A stretch of 64,000 nucleotides of DNA from CAJXZP01 sp963974475 (GTDB lineage Bacteria; Bacteroidota; Bacteroidia; Flavobacteriales_G; Salibacteraceae): assembly GCA_963974475.1 (NCBI GenBank), contig CAXBCR010000017.1, forward strand, positions 10,646 through 74,645, given 5' to 3'. Shown here piece after piece: positions 1 through 8,750 of this stretch. Every line of letters starts with the position of its first letter. Position 1 is the first letter of the stretch. A program made the position numbers and the translations under genes. The notes under the pieces are model-generated. The model did no database searches and was not told where the DNA came from. It was given only the letters and a program-made list of their open reading frames with translations.

Positions 1-2
1 CA

Positions 3-707
3 TTGGCCGCAGGCTACCTGATTAGAGAAAACTACCGAAGCTTAAACAAACCAGATGAAGGTACTAAAGCGATGTATGCAGGTATTATAGCTACTATAGT
101 GATATTTGGCGGCATTTTCATGATTCCTGACGCTGTTATGGACAAATTACCAAATCAAATATTTCCGGCTATTTACACCAGTATCATTTACCTCATTGTA
201 GAGAAAATTCATGGGCCTCTATTAAAGCAACATGAAGAAAACGGATATACCTTTTATTCGGGTTGGAAAGCCGCTGGAGTGGGGGGAGTTTCTTTAGTGT
301 TTATGGTGGCCGGTATTTTTGGATTTGCGTATTTTTCTACCGATAATGAAGTGTATGAAAAATATGATATAGAAATAGCTCGGTTTGCTAAAAACGAAAC
401 GGAAACCCTCGTGTTTTTTGACCATTTAACCACCCAAAAGGACAAATCGCTTATCAGAGAGTTAAATAATATTACCATTCCAAAATGGGAAGAAAATCTG
501 ACTATCATTAAAAACTTGAATAATATCAAAGATTTACCCATCGAACTTGTAGAACAAAACAAGGTGTTGCTTGCCTATGCAGAATTACGTATAAAAGCAT
601 TTACTCTTTTTGAAAAAGCCATTCGTGAGGAATCGACTCAATACAATTCCGAGATTGAAAAAATTAATTCAGAAATAGAGGCAATCCTTGCTAAGATGGG
701 AGTGTGA
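3..707 (+). CDS. Membrane protein of unknown function, 5' end cut by the window
   Basis: The reading frame is open to the left edge, and the only start available is a TTG at position 3, so the true N-terminus probably lies outside the window. The visible 234 residues hold about three hydrophobic segments (roughly residues 24-42, 51-64 and 90-110), followed by a hydrophilic, helix-prone tail rich in Glu, Lys and Asn. I recognise no catalytic motif. The tail looks like an extramembrane coiled region. The next gene starts 38 bp downstream on the same strand and may be co-transcribed. The function is unknown. Confidence 0.6.
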   Translation: MAAGYLIRENYRSLNKPDEGTKAMYAGIIATIVIFGGIFMIPDAVMDKLPNQIFPAIYTSIIYLIVEKIHGPLLKQHEENGYTFYSGWKAAGVGGVSLVFMVAGIFGFAYFSTDNEVYEKYDIEIARFAKNETETLVFFDHLTTQKDKSLIRELNNITIPKWEENLTIIKNLNNIKDLPIELVEQNKVLLAYAELRIKAFTLFEKAIREESTQYNSEIEKINSEIEAILAKMGV

Positions 708-744
708 GACCCTAATTTGAAGTAAATAGTATTTAAACAAAAAA

Positions 745-1713
745 ATGAAAGCAGCGGTAACAGTAAAAGCAGGAAATCCAAATGTGATTGAAATAAGGGA
801 CGTAGCCATGCCTCAAACCAAAACAGGTTGGGTATTGATTGAGGTGAAGGCCTTTGGTTTAAACCGTTCAGAATTATTTACCCGTAGAGGCGACTCCGAA
901 GGGGTGGTGTTTCCGCGAATTCAAGGAATAGAATGCGTGGGGATTGTACACGATGACTCATCTAATACGTATCAAAAGGGACAGCAAGTAGCGGCTATAA
1001 TGGGCGGAATGGGTCGGTTTTTTGATGGTGGTTACGCAGCCTATATTTCGGCTCCATTGGCTATTATATTTCCTTTTAAAAGTAATTTGCCGTGGGAAGT
1101 ACTTGGTGCCATTCCCGAAATGTTTCAAACCGTGTCCGGTTCATTGCAACAGGCATTAGAAATTGAACCGGGGGAGACCTTACTAATTCGAGGCGGGACT
1201 TCTTCCATTGGGATGCTAGCTTGTCAGTTAGCTAAAAGCAAAGGGCTCACCGTGATGGCAACCACCCGAAATAGCGCTAAAAAACAAGTGCTCCTAGATA
1301 ATGGTGCGGACCATGTAATAATAGATAACGGAAGCGTTTCGCAACAAGTGCGAACGGTTTATCCCGATGGGGTTAATAAAGTGCTAGAACTTATAGGCAC
1401 GCGCACATTAAAAGATTCGCTACAGTGCATTGCCCCAAAAGGTATGGTGTGTATGACGGGCATTTTAGGCAATGAGTGGACCATGAAAGAATTTACGCCA
1501 ATGGGCGATATTCCGTCTTTAGGAAGGCTAACCGTGTATATGGGCGACTCCGAAAATTTGTCGAAAGAATTGCTTCAAGATTTTATGGATGAGGTGGCCC
1601 GGGGCAACATCCAAATAAGGAGAGATAAAACCTTTTCGTTGGACGAAGTGGCGGAAGCGCATCAATATGTGGAAGACAATAAGGCGAGTGGTAAAATTGT
1701 GGTGGTAGTGTAG
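745..1713 (+). CDS. Zinc-independent MDR oxidoreductase (quinone oxidoreductase-like)
   Basis: This 322-residue protein has the medium-chain dehydrogenase/reductase layout: an N-terminal GroES-like catalytic domain (about residues 1-120) followed by a Rossmann domain that binds NAD(P)H. The family's 'LIRGGTSSIGMLACQLAK' nucleotide-binding motif lies near residues 145-165. The Cys/His structural-zinc cluster of true alcohol dehydrogenases is absent, so the quinone oxidoreductase/enoyl reductase subgroup is the better fit. It probably reduces an alpha,beta-unsaturated carbonyl or a quinone with NADPH in the cytoplasm. The ATG at 745 follows an A-rich stretch. The substrate cannot be told from sequence, and the neighbours do not help. 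Confidence 0.85.
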   Translation: MKAAVTVKAGNPNVIEIRDVAMPQTKTGWVLIEVKAFGLNRSELFTRRGDSEGVVFPRIQGIECVGIVHDDSSNTYQKGQQVAAIMGGMGRFFDGGYAAYISAPLAIIFPFKSNLPWEVLGAIPEMFQTVSGSLQQALEIEPGETLLIRGGTSSIGMLACQLAKSKGLTVMATTRNSAKKQVLLDNGADHVIIDNGSVSQQVRTVYPDGVNKVLELIGTRTLKDSLQCIAPKGMVCMTGILGNEWTMKEFTPMGDIPSLGRLTVYMGDSENLSKELLQDFMDEVARGNIQIRRDKTFSLDEVAEAHQYVEDNKASGKIVVVV

Positions 1714-2093
1714 CGTGTTTGGTTTAACTATTTATAAATTAATGCTTTTAGTTTTGGCTAAAATATATTTTAGTAGTGTGTAATAGTGCTAAATAGCGCT
1801 TTTATGCTGCTATAGAACGCTAAATTTGGTATCGCTAATTAATAATGGAAATTTAAAGTGGATTGCAATTATTCTCAGAGTTAAGATGCGTTTTCTAGAG
1901 AATAATTTCTAAATCAAAGGACGCTATATTTTGAAATATAATTAGTAATGATTACGGTTTGTTCCGTTTTAAGGCGTCTGAATTTTTTGTACCGAACCCG
2001 ACATAAACCCTCATTCCATGCTAAAAGAGAGGTGGGTTCGCCAACAACCTTTTACTATTGTTTCATCAAATTAGGTTTTTAAAACTTGAAACC
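1714..2093. other. Intergenic region with two inverted repeats and a 16-bp palindrome
   Basis: About 380 bp without a convincing ORF. It contains a 16-bp perfect palindrome (1758-1773, CTAAAATATATTTTAG), a 10-bp inverted repeat AATTATTCTC (1867-1876) / GAGAATAATT (1898-1907) and a 7-bp repeat CGAACCC (1993-1999) / GGGTTCG (2034-2040). None is followed by a clear T-run, so they are not obvious intrinsic terminators. The last repeat lies about 55 bp before the start of the downstream barrel gene and could be part of its leader RNA. No RNA family was recognised. Confidence 0.5.
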
Positions 2094-2600
2094 ATGAAAC
2101 ATTTATTCATTCTTATTTTAGCAACTATTTCATTTGGCGGATTTACGCAAGAAAAATCGGATATTGAAAATTCAGAAACCAACTTTCATCATTGCTATTA
2201 CCCCGAAAACTCGGTAACGATTGGCGTGGGAAGTACCTATTCGTTTAAACTGAATACGGTAGGCGTAAATACCCGTGTGTATTACAATGTGGGAGAGAAA
2301 TGGTGTTTTGGACCTGAGTTTTCGTATGTAGAAGGCAGTGAAGAAACCTTATATGACATGAGTTTTATAGGGCACTACATTATTGAAACGCCTTTGGTTG
2401 GAATATATCCAGTAGTAGGTGGAAATTATAGCATCGAAAAGAGTGAGGATAATTCCATAAGCGCATTTGGGATTGTGTTTGGTGGGGGCGTTCATCGTAA
2501 TTTTAAGAATTTTACGGTTTTCGGAGAATATACGCATATTCAAAGCCAGCTTCAAGATGATTTTGTAAGTTTGGGATTAATGTTCACCGTTGATAAATGA
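2094..2600 (+). CDS. Small outer-membrane beta-barrel protein
   Basis: The chosen ATG at 2094 begins with a signal peptide (MKHLFILILATISFGGFTQE, cleavage probably after the Gly-Phe-Thr-Gln stretch). The frame also opens 36 bp earlier at an alternative codon, but those extra residues would spoil the signal. The mature part (about 148 residues) alternates polar and aromatic residues in short strands, for example 'VTIGVGSTYSFKLNT' and the terminal 'FVSLGLMFTVDK', typical of eight-stranded OmpA/OmpW-like barrels of Bacteroidota. No enzymatic motif is present. The likely place is the outer membrane; the role is unknown. Confidence 0.7.
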   Translation: MKHLFILILATISFGGFTQEKSDIENSETNFHHCYYPENSVTIGVGSTYSFKLNTVGVNTRVYYNVGEKWCFGPEFSYVEGSEETLYDMSFIGHYIIETPLVGIYPVVGGNYSIEKSEDNSISAFGIVFGGGVHRNFKNFTVFGEYTHIQSQLQDDFVSLGLMFTVDK

Positions 2601-2610
2601 GAGCGTAATA

Positions 2611-3306
2611 ATGAATAGTATCGCCATCGATTTTCCTATATCAAAAGCCTTGGAGTTAGCCGATTTTAAAGCCATGGACTATTATGCGGTAGCGAATTAC
2701 GATTTACCCATCGAACTCATGATGGAAAACGCAGGTTTGCAGTTAGCTCAATTAGTCGCATCGGTAGTTTCAAAAAAACAGCCCATTAAAATTGGAATAG
2801 GCAATGGCAACAATGGTGGCGGGGGACTCGTAGCAGCGCGTAGGTTAGCCGCTTGGGGTTACACGGTCTATTTGGATGTGTTTACCGAGCTCACCAAAGA
2901 ACTACCATTAAAACAGCTAAATCGCGCATTGAAAATGGGCACGATACGGGATGAGGTGCATAACCCCATTCAAAATCCAGCAGTTTGGGTAGATGCTTAT
3001 TTAGGGTTTTCGCAGCGCTTACCCTTAAGTGATTCTTTAACCCAAATTATTACCGAAGCCAATGACAGCGCAGCCATTCGGATAGCATTGGATATTCCAA
3101 CGGGTTACTTAGGAGATTCCAATTCACCTTATTTTAAGGCACATAAAGTCCTAACTTTAGCTGCTCCAAAAAGAATTTTATTCGGTTTGAGTACCGATAC
3201 GGAAATATATGTAGCTGATTTAGGGATACCTAAAGCGGTGTATGAAAAATTCGGGCTAGAGATACTGCCCTTTGACACGAACAATAGTATTAAACTGAAT
3301 CGATAA
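2611..3306 (+). CDS. Stand-alone YjeF_N-domain protein (NAD(P)H-hydrate epimerase-like)
   Basis: The 231-residue product matches the YjeF N-terminal domain: 'DYYAVANYDLPIELMMENAG' (the family's start, with the MENAG motif) and 'GIGNGNNGGGGLVAARRLAAWG', the nucleotide-binding loop, then 'ALDIPTGY'. In full-length enzymes this domain epimerises damaged NAD(P)HX and is fused to a dehydratase (NnrD/YjeF_C). Here the dehydratase domain is missing, and the gene is joined by a 4-bp gap to the Rieske/ThDP fusion downstream, so the two are probably co-translated. The ATG at 2611 is preferred over a TTG at 2590 that overlaps the previous gene. The catalytic role in NADHX repair is uncertain, because many stand-alone YjeF_N proteins act elsewhere. 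Confidence 0.8.
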   Translation: MNSIAIDFPISKALELADFKAMDYYAVANYDLPIELMMENAGLQLAQLVASVVSKKQPIKIGIGNGNNGGGGLVAARRLAAWGYTVYLDVFTELTKELPLKQLNRALKMGTIRDEVHNPIQNPAVWVDAYLGFSQRLPLSDSLTQIITEANDSAAIRIALDIPTGYLGDSNSPYFKAHKVLTLAAPKRILFGLSTDTEIYVADLGIPKAVYEKFGLEILPFDTNNSIKLNR

Positions 3307-3310
3307 AAAT

Positions 3311-5257
3311 ATGAGTAATAAAAAGGTTTGGTACAAGGTACTGGAAGATAAAAACGAACTGCCTAATGGTAGAGTAATGACCGTTACGGCTGGCCACAAA
3401 GGGGTTTGTTTAACTCATTTTGAAGGAAATTACTATGCGCTTGAAAACAAGTGTCCGCACCAAGGTGGCCCGTTGGGCGAAGGGAGTATTGAAAACGGAA
3501 TGTTACGTTGTCCGTGGCATGGCTGGGATTTTCATCCATGTGGCGGTTCGGCCGAAGGCTTTGATGATGGACTTCCATCTTACGAGTTAAAAGTGGATGG
3601 CGATGCAATTTTTGTGGGTATTGAAAAGGAAAAAGCCCATGAAGACACCATTTCTGATGTAATGGCGCAAACCATGGTCAACTGGGGAATTAACCGTGTT
3701 TTCGGAATGGTGGGGCACTCTAACCTTGGAATGGCAGACGCTTTAAAACGTCAGGAACAAAAAGGAAACTTGAAATTTATTGGAATCCGTCATGAGGGAG
3801 CTGCCGCATTTGCCGCTTCGGCTTATGGGAAATTGACTGGAAAACCTGCGGCTTGTTTTGCCATTGCTGGACCGGGTTCTACTAATATGTTTACCGGTTT
3901 GTGGGACGCAAAAGTAGATAGAGCGCCCATCTTAGCTTTAACAGGGCAAGTAGCTACGCAAGTTGTGGGTACTGGAAATTTCCAAGAAGTTGATTTGGTA
4001 CGTGCATTTGATTCGGTGGCGGCATTTAATCATCGGGTAGAGCATCAAAGCAAACACAGCGAGTTGATGGGTTTAGCCATTAAACATGCGATAATTAATA
4101 GAGATGTATCGCACTTAACGTTTCCAGACGAGGTGCAAGATTTGACTGCGGCTATAGATACGGAGATTGGCTCACCCGAATACCGCATAACGCCTATGAC
4201 CATTGCGCCCCCAAAAGAACCTTTTGAAAAGGCGTTGGGAATGCTAAATGAAGCCAAACGCCCCGTAATGGTGGTGGGGCATGGCGCACGTTTTCACATG
4301 AAAGAAGTGATTGCTTTGGCTGATAAAATGAACTGTCCGGTATTAACCACTTTTAAAGCGAAGGGTCAAATATCCGACCATCATCCATTGGGTTGTGGCG
4401 TTTTAGGACGTAGCGGAACGCCTGTGGCATCTTGGTTTATGAACGAATCTGACGTGCTATTAGTCATTGGCGCATCGTTTTCTAACCATACTGGAATTAC
4501 GCCTAAGAAACCAACTATTCAAATAGATTTTGACCCATTGGCTTTGAGCAAATTCCACGCGGTGGATGCCGCAGTATGGGGAGAGATTTCAGTTACTGTG
4601 GGACTGTTGAATGAAAACCTTTCGCAGTACGCCAACAAAGTGAATCAAGCCCCTGAAATAGCAGTGCGTTGGGATATTTGGAAAAGAGAAAAACAAAAAC
4701 GATTAAAAGAAAATAGAGGCGAGGGCGTGAGTTCCATAGCCGTCTTTGACGCGTTAAATAAAACGGCTCCCGATAACGCGGTGATGTGTGTAGATGTTGG
4801 GAATAATGCCTATTCGTTCGGAAGGTATTTTGAGAGTAAAAACCACACATTTTTGATGTCGGGTTACTTGGGTTCAATCGGATTTGCATTACCCGCAGCG
4901 TTGGGTTCTTGGGCAGCGGTAGGGAACGACCGTCCCATAATTGCCGTAGCTGGTGATGGTGGATTTTGTCAATACCTAGCTGAAGTGACTACTGCCGTAA
5001 AATACAATATGCCAATTAAGATTATCGTGCTCAACAATAATGAGTTAGGTAAAATATCGAAAGAGCAAAGAGCCGGAGAATTTGATGTATGGGCAACCGA
5101 TTTGGTGAATCCCAACTTTGCGGAATACGCTACGGGTTGTGGTGCTTTGGGTATTAAAGTAACGGACAAAAAGGATTTACAAAGCGCCATGAAACAGTTG
5201 TTTGCGCATGATGGACCTGGATTGTTGGAAATTAGTACGGATGTGAAGTTGATTTAA
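3311..5257 (+). CDS. Rieske [2Fe-2S] domain fused to a ThDP-dependent (pyruvate oxidase/acetolactate synthase-like) enzyme
   Basis: Residues 1-105 form a Rieske ferredoxin domain with the full ligand set: C48-x-H50 and C67-x2-H70 in 'CPHQGGPLGEG' and 'CPWHGWDF'. From about residue 110 onward the protein has the three-domain fold of thiamine-diphosphate enzymes. The catalytic Glu lies in 'RHEGAAAFAASAYGKLTG', the central domain runs through 'PVMVVGHGARF', and the C-terminal ThDP motif is 'AGDGGFCQYLAEV...LNNNELGK' (GDG...N). The length of 648 is about 100 more than a typical ThDP oxidase, which equals the added Rieske domain. The likely chemistry is decarboxylation of a 2-oxo acid with electrons leaving through the Fe-S centre; the substrate is not known. 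It sits 4 bp after the YjeF_N gene and ends just before a bidirectional terminator. Confidence 0.85.
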   Translation: MSNKKVWYKVLEDKNELPNGRVMTVTAGHKGVCLTHFEGNYYALENKCPHQGGPLGEGSIENGMLRCPWHGWDFHPCGGSAEGFDDGLPSYELKVDGDAIFVGIEKEKAHEDTISDVMAQTMVNWGINRVFGMVGHSNLGMADALKRQEQKGNLKFIGIRHEGAAAFAASAYGKLTGKPAACFAIAGPGSTNMFTGLWDAKVDRAPILALTGQVATQVVGTGNFQEVDLVRAFDSVAAFNHRVEHQSKHSELMGLAIKHAIINRDVSHLTFPDEVQDLTAAIDTEIGSPEYRITPMTIAPPKEPFEKALGMLNEAKRPVMVVGHGARFHMKEVIALADKMNCPVLTTFKAKGQISDHHPLGCGVLGRSGTPVASWFMNESDVLLVIGASFSNHTGITPKKPTIQIDFDPLALSKFHAVDAAVWGEISVTVGLLNENLSQYANKVNQAPEIAVRWDIWKREKQKRLKENRGEGVSSIAVFDALNKTAPDNAVMCVDVGNNAYSFGRYFESKNHTFLMSGYLGSIGFALPAALGSWAAVGNDRPIIAVAGDGGFCQYLAEVTTAVKYNMPIKIIVLNNNELGKISKEQRAGEFDVWATDLVNPNFAEYATGCGALGIKVTDKKDLQSAMKQLFAHDGPGLLEISTDVKLI

Positions 5258-5290
5258 TGAAATGAATCAACCCGAATAATAGAGCAAAAA

Positions 5291-5320
5291 AAAGGCTGAA
5301 TAATTTAATATTCAGCCTTT
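5291..5320. terminator. Bidirectional intrinsic terminator
   Basis: A perfect 12-bp stem AAAGGCTGAATA / TATTCAGCCTTT with a 6-nt loop (ATTTAA) lies between two convergent genes. A run of A precedes it and a T-rich stretch follows it, so it can stop transcription from both sides: the Rieske/ThDP gene on plus and the small lipoprotein on minus. Confidence 0.85.
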
Positions 5321-5340
5321 TAATATTTTATGTGATTGGA

Positions 5341-5706
5341 TTATTTGCCCTCTCCACATTTACCTTCGCCACATTTGTGCTCGCCTTCAGCAGCTTCGGT
5401 AGCTTCAGCAGCATCACCTTCACCACATTTGCCTTCGCCACATTTCATTTCGCCAGCAGCAGAATCAGCATCAGTAGTTGCAGCATCGCCACATTTACCT
5501 TCGCCACATTTCATTTCGCCTTCAGCACTAGCATCTGCATCATCGTGAGCTTCTTCGCCCGCTTCTGCAGCTTCCTCAGCAGCTGGTTCAGCAGCAGCTT
5601 CAGTTGTTTCTTCGTGAGATTCTTCACCACCTCCACAAGAGGTTAATGTTACTGTTCCTGCGAAAAACATCGCAACAGCTACCATTGATAGTAATGTCTT
5701 TTTCAT
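5341..5706 (-). CDS. Small lipoprotein with three CGEGKCG repeats and an acidic Ala/Glu linker
   Basis: The 121-residue protein has a lipoprotein signal peptide with lipobox LTSC (Cys24), a Gly-Gly-Gly turn, then a low-complexity Ala/Glu/Asp linker. Three copies of the heptad CGEGKCG follow at residues 67-73, 89-95 and 112-118, each preceded by Glu-(Met/His)-Lys. Cysteines therefore occur as CysX4Cys pairs (67/72, 89/94, 112/117). The EGKCG motif is the modification site in HvfA/bufferin-type copper-binding peptides made by MNIO (DUF692) enzymes. No MNIO or partner gene is present within this window, so modification is only an inference. Metal binding at the outer membrane or periplasm is the plausible role. 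Antisense frames over this gene are artefacts of its repeats. Confidence 0.8.
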   Translation of the reverse strand: MKKTLLSMVAVAMFFAGTVTLTSCGGGEESHEETTEAAAEPAAEEAAEAGEEAHDDADASAEGEMKCGEGKCGDAATTDADSAAGEMKCGEGKCGEGDAAEATEAAEGEHKCGEGKCGEGK

Positions 5707-5819
5707 AATTAGTTGGATTTTGTTAATAATAGCGCAATTAACTGTTTTTTTTCAAATTAGAAAAGCGATTGCAACTTTATTTAGTCAATATGCATTGTTA
5801 ATAACCTTTTAGCTACGTT

Positions 5820-8750
5820 TTAAATTGATTTAATCGCTTTCCAAAGTAAATCAACTGGATGTAAGGCTTTTACATTTACGCCATCTTTTATTTGTTGGCG
5901 GCAACTTGTGCCCGGTGCGGCTATTTCAACATTCTCCATTTGGTTACGGATGGTAGGGAAGAGTACTAGCTCGCCAATTTTCATGGAGATTTCGTAGTTT
6001 TCGTACCCAAAAGAGCCCGCCATCCCGCAACATCCGGATGGAATAATGCGGGTGGAGTAGTGGAGTGGGATGTTCAACATTTTCTTGGTAAATGTAACCG
6101 AAGAGAGTGCTTTTTGATGGCAATGTCCGTGCAAAGAAATGTCCATTTTATTCGCGCTAAAATCATCGGAAGAAATGTTTCCTTTATCCAGCTCTGCGCA
6201 TAAAAATTCTTCGATTAAAAAAGTGTTTTTTGCGAGGTCTTTAGCCCTTTTTTGGAGACTATTATCTACCAATTTAGGGTACTCATCTCTAAAAGTAAGT
6301 ATGGTTGACGGTTCAATTCCTACTAAAGGTAACTCACTATTAATTACTGATGATAAATTATTTACGTTGTCGTTGCTAATTATTTTAGCAACGTTTAAAA
6401 ACCCTTTTGAGATAGCGGTTCTTCCACTTTCGCGATGCGGAATTATTTGGGCATCGTAGCCTAAATACCACAACAATCGAAGCGCTGTAATTCCAGTTTC
6501 TACATCCAAAAAGTTGGTGAATTCGTCACAGAAAAATATCACTTTTTGATGGGTAATTTTCAGCCATTTTTGTTTTTCCTTCTTCGCATTTTTTTTGTAC
6601 CAATTAGCCAACGAAATTTTAGCTGGCAATGGAATATCTCGCATGGGTGATATGCCGAGTATTTTTTTGATGGTGGATTGAAATGGACTTTTTACCACCC
6701 AATTCGTTAAAGGTCCAAACTTTTGCGCCAAATGCATATTGTCCGCAAAATGAGCCATTCGCTTTTTAGCGAAGGAAGGCCGCTCAGTCAGGCTTTTTTG
6801 AAAAAGATACTCGCTTTTAAAGGTCGCCATATCTACATTGCTAGGGCATTCTACTTTGCATCCTTTACACATTAAGCACAACTCCATGGATTGAGCCAAC
6901 TCAGTAGAGTGGAATGCCTGGTCAGCTCGCTGGGTCATTAGTTCACGCAGCATGTTGGCTCTCGACCGGGTGGTATGCATTTCATCGCGTGTAGCCATGT
7001 ACGAAGGGCACATAATCCCACCCGAAAGTTCCGTTTTTCGGCAATCTCCCGATCCATTACATAACTCGGTGGAGGCTAAAAAGCCACCTGTTTCAGAAAA
7101 ATCAAACGCGGTATTAGTAGCCTTTGGATTTTGTCCGGGAGTATACCTCAGGCTTTTATTCATGGGAGGTGAATCCACAATTTTACCAGGATTGAAAATT
7201 CTATTTTCATCCCAAACAGACTTTAAGTCCTTAAAATCTTGGTAAATAACTTCGCCTACCATTTGCGAAATAAACTCACCCCGCAACCGACCATCTCCAT
7301 GTTCGCCACTCAACGAACCGTTAAATTTATTGACCAAACCAGCAATATCTTGGGCCACATCTTTAAATAGTTGCGCTCCAGCTTCCGTTTTGAGATTAAT
7401 CATCGGCCGCAAATGGAGCTCACCTGACCCTGCATGAGCATAGTGCACGCAACTCAAATTTCGTTTTTTTAGTAAAACGCTGAATTCTTGGATGTAAGCG
7501 GGTAAATCGGTCACCGCCACACACGTATCTTCAATAACGGGTACGGCTTTAGCATCTCCTTCAATGTTGGCTAAAAGACCTAAACCTGCCTTGCGTAACG
7601 CCCATACCTTAGGAACCTGCGCTCCGGTAACCAAAGGGAAATGATATCCAAATCCGCTATTTATAAAGTCATTCCGTAAGGCTTCTGCAGCAGTTTCCAA
7701 TTGGTCGGGGGTATCTTCTTGAAGTTGAATCACTAAAATAGCTTTGGGTTCGTCTTTCAAAAAGAAGCGATATGTGGAGTAGAGCGGATGTCCTTTGGTA
7801 CAATCTAAAATGAGGTGATCCATCAGTTCAACCGCATATGGATGATGTTCTAAAGCGATTAAGTTGGCACGTAAAGCCATGTCTACCGACTCGAAATGAG
7901 CGACAAGCAATCCTTGTTCTTTGGGAGGTAGTGGGGTGATACCTAGTTTTATTTCCGTAATAAATACCAAAGTACCTTCACTTCCAGCGATTAATTTACA
8001 GAAATTGAATTTTTGGGTACTTTTATCAAATACATCAGAATCCATTAAAATATCTAAGGCGTATCCTGTGTTTCTTCGTTTAATTTCTGGTTTGGGATAA
8101 TTAGATTTTATTTGATTACGCTTTTCCGAATCGCCTAATAATTGGGCGATGTGTCGATAAATTTGGCCTTCCAAATCTTCGGGTGGAAGGTTTAGTTTTA
8201 ATTCAAATTCAACGGGTGTTAATGCGTTAAATACAACCTCTTTACCGTTGCTTAATAAACCCTTTACTTCTAGTAAATGGTCGCGCGTACTTCCGTAAAT
8301 AATAGAGTTGGCACCACAAGAATTGTTACCCACCATTCCGCCAATCATCGCCCGGTTGGAAGTGGAAGTCTCCGGACCAAATAGGAAACCATGCGGTTTC
8401 AAAAAGTAGTTCAATTCATCCCGAATCACCCCCGGTTCCACTCGTACCCAACTTTCGGAAGTGTTTAATTCTAAAATAGTGGTAAAAAATGGAGAAACAT
8501 CCACTACAATACCGCTTCCCACCACCTGACCGGCTAAGGATGTGCCAGCAGTTCGGGGAATTAGGCTAACTCCATTTTCTTGGGCAAAAGAAATAAGTTG
8601 TTTGATGTCCTCCTGGTTTTTGGGTATAGCCACTGCAAGCGGCATTTCGCGATAGGCTGACGCATCTGTAGCATAAATAATACGAACGGCATTATCTGTT
8701 TTTAGTTCACCTGTTAAATGGCGAGAGAGTTGCTTAAGTTTTTGCTTCAC
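5820..8750 (-). CDS. FAD-linked oxidase / Fe-S oxidoreductase fusion (YdiJ/GlcD-GlpC type)
   Basis: A 976-residue two-part dehydrogenase. The N-terminal half is an FAD_binding_4 (GlcD/VAO) domain ('PRTAGTSLAGQVVG', 'GNNSCGANSIIYG') followed by the FAD-oxidase C-terminal domain with 'GSGELHLRP' and 'GEHGDGR'. The middle carries cysteine clusters for Fe-S centres ('ELCNGSGDCRK', 'CLMCKGCKVECPSN'). The C-terminal part is a CCG-type domain ending in 'GCCGMAGSFGY' and 'GTSCRQQI'. This equals E. coli YdiJ in design and length; that family oxidises D-2-hydroxyacids (D-lactate or D-2-hydroxyglutarate). It starts with GTG immediately after the stop codon of the DinB-like gene, so the two form an operon. 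Confidence 0.9.
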   Translation of the reverse strand: MKQKLKQLSRHLTGELKTDNAVRIIYATDASAYREMPLAVAIPKNQEDIKQLISFAQENGVSLIPRTAGTSLAGQVVGSGIVVDVSPFFTTILELNTSESWVRVEPGVIRDELNYFLKPHGFLFGPETSTSNRAMIGGMVGNNSCGANSIIYGSTRDHLLEVKGLLSNGKEVVFNALTPVEFELKLNLPPEDLEGQIYRHIAQLLGDSEKRNQIKSNYPKPEIKRRNTGYALDILMDSDVFDKSTQKFNFCKLIAGSEGTLVFITEIKLGITPLPPKEQGLLVAHFESVDMALRANLIALEHHPYAVELMDHLILDCTKGHPLYSTYRFFLKDEPKAILVIQLQEDTPDQLETAAEALRNDFINSGFGYHFPLVTGAQVPKVWALRKAGLGLLANIEGDAKAVPVIEDTCVAVTDLPAYIQEFSVLLKKRNLSCVHYAHAGSGELHLRPMINLKTEAGAQLFKDVAQDIAGLVNKFNGSLSGEHGDGRLRGEFISQMVGEVIYQDFKDLKSVWDENRIFNPGKIVDSPPMNKSLRYTPGQNPKATNTAFDFSETGGFLASTELCNGSGDCRKTELSGGIMCPSYMATRDEMHTTRSRANMLRELMTQRADQAFHSTELAQSMELCLMCKGCKVECPSNVDMATFKSEYLFQKSLTERPSFAKKRMAHFADNMHLAQKFGPLTNWVVKSPFQSTIKKILGISPMRDIPLPAKISLANWYKKNAKKEKQKWLKITHQKVIFFCDEFTNFLDVETGITALRLLWYLGYDAQIIPHRESGRTAISKGFLNVAKIISNDNVNNLSSVINSELPLVGIEPSTILTFRDEYPKLVDNSLQKRAKDLAKNTFLIEEFLCAELDKGNISSDDFSANKMDISLHGHCHQKALSSVTFTKKMLNIPLHYSTRIIPSGCCGMAGSFGYENYEISMKIGELVLFPTIRNQMENVEIAAPGTSCRQQIKDGVNVKALHPVDLLWKAIKSI

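Noticed and set aside
5332..5646. Plus-strand frames rich in Phe/Ser opposite the CGEGKCG lipoprotein
   Set aside because: They mirror the repeats and biased codons of the minus-strand gene; no ribosome binding site or family features, and they lie across a lipoprotein with a clear signal peptide.
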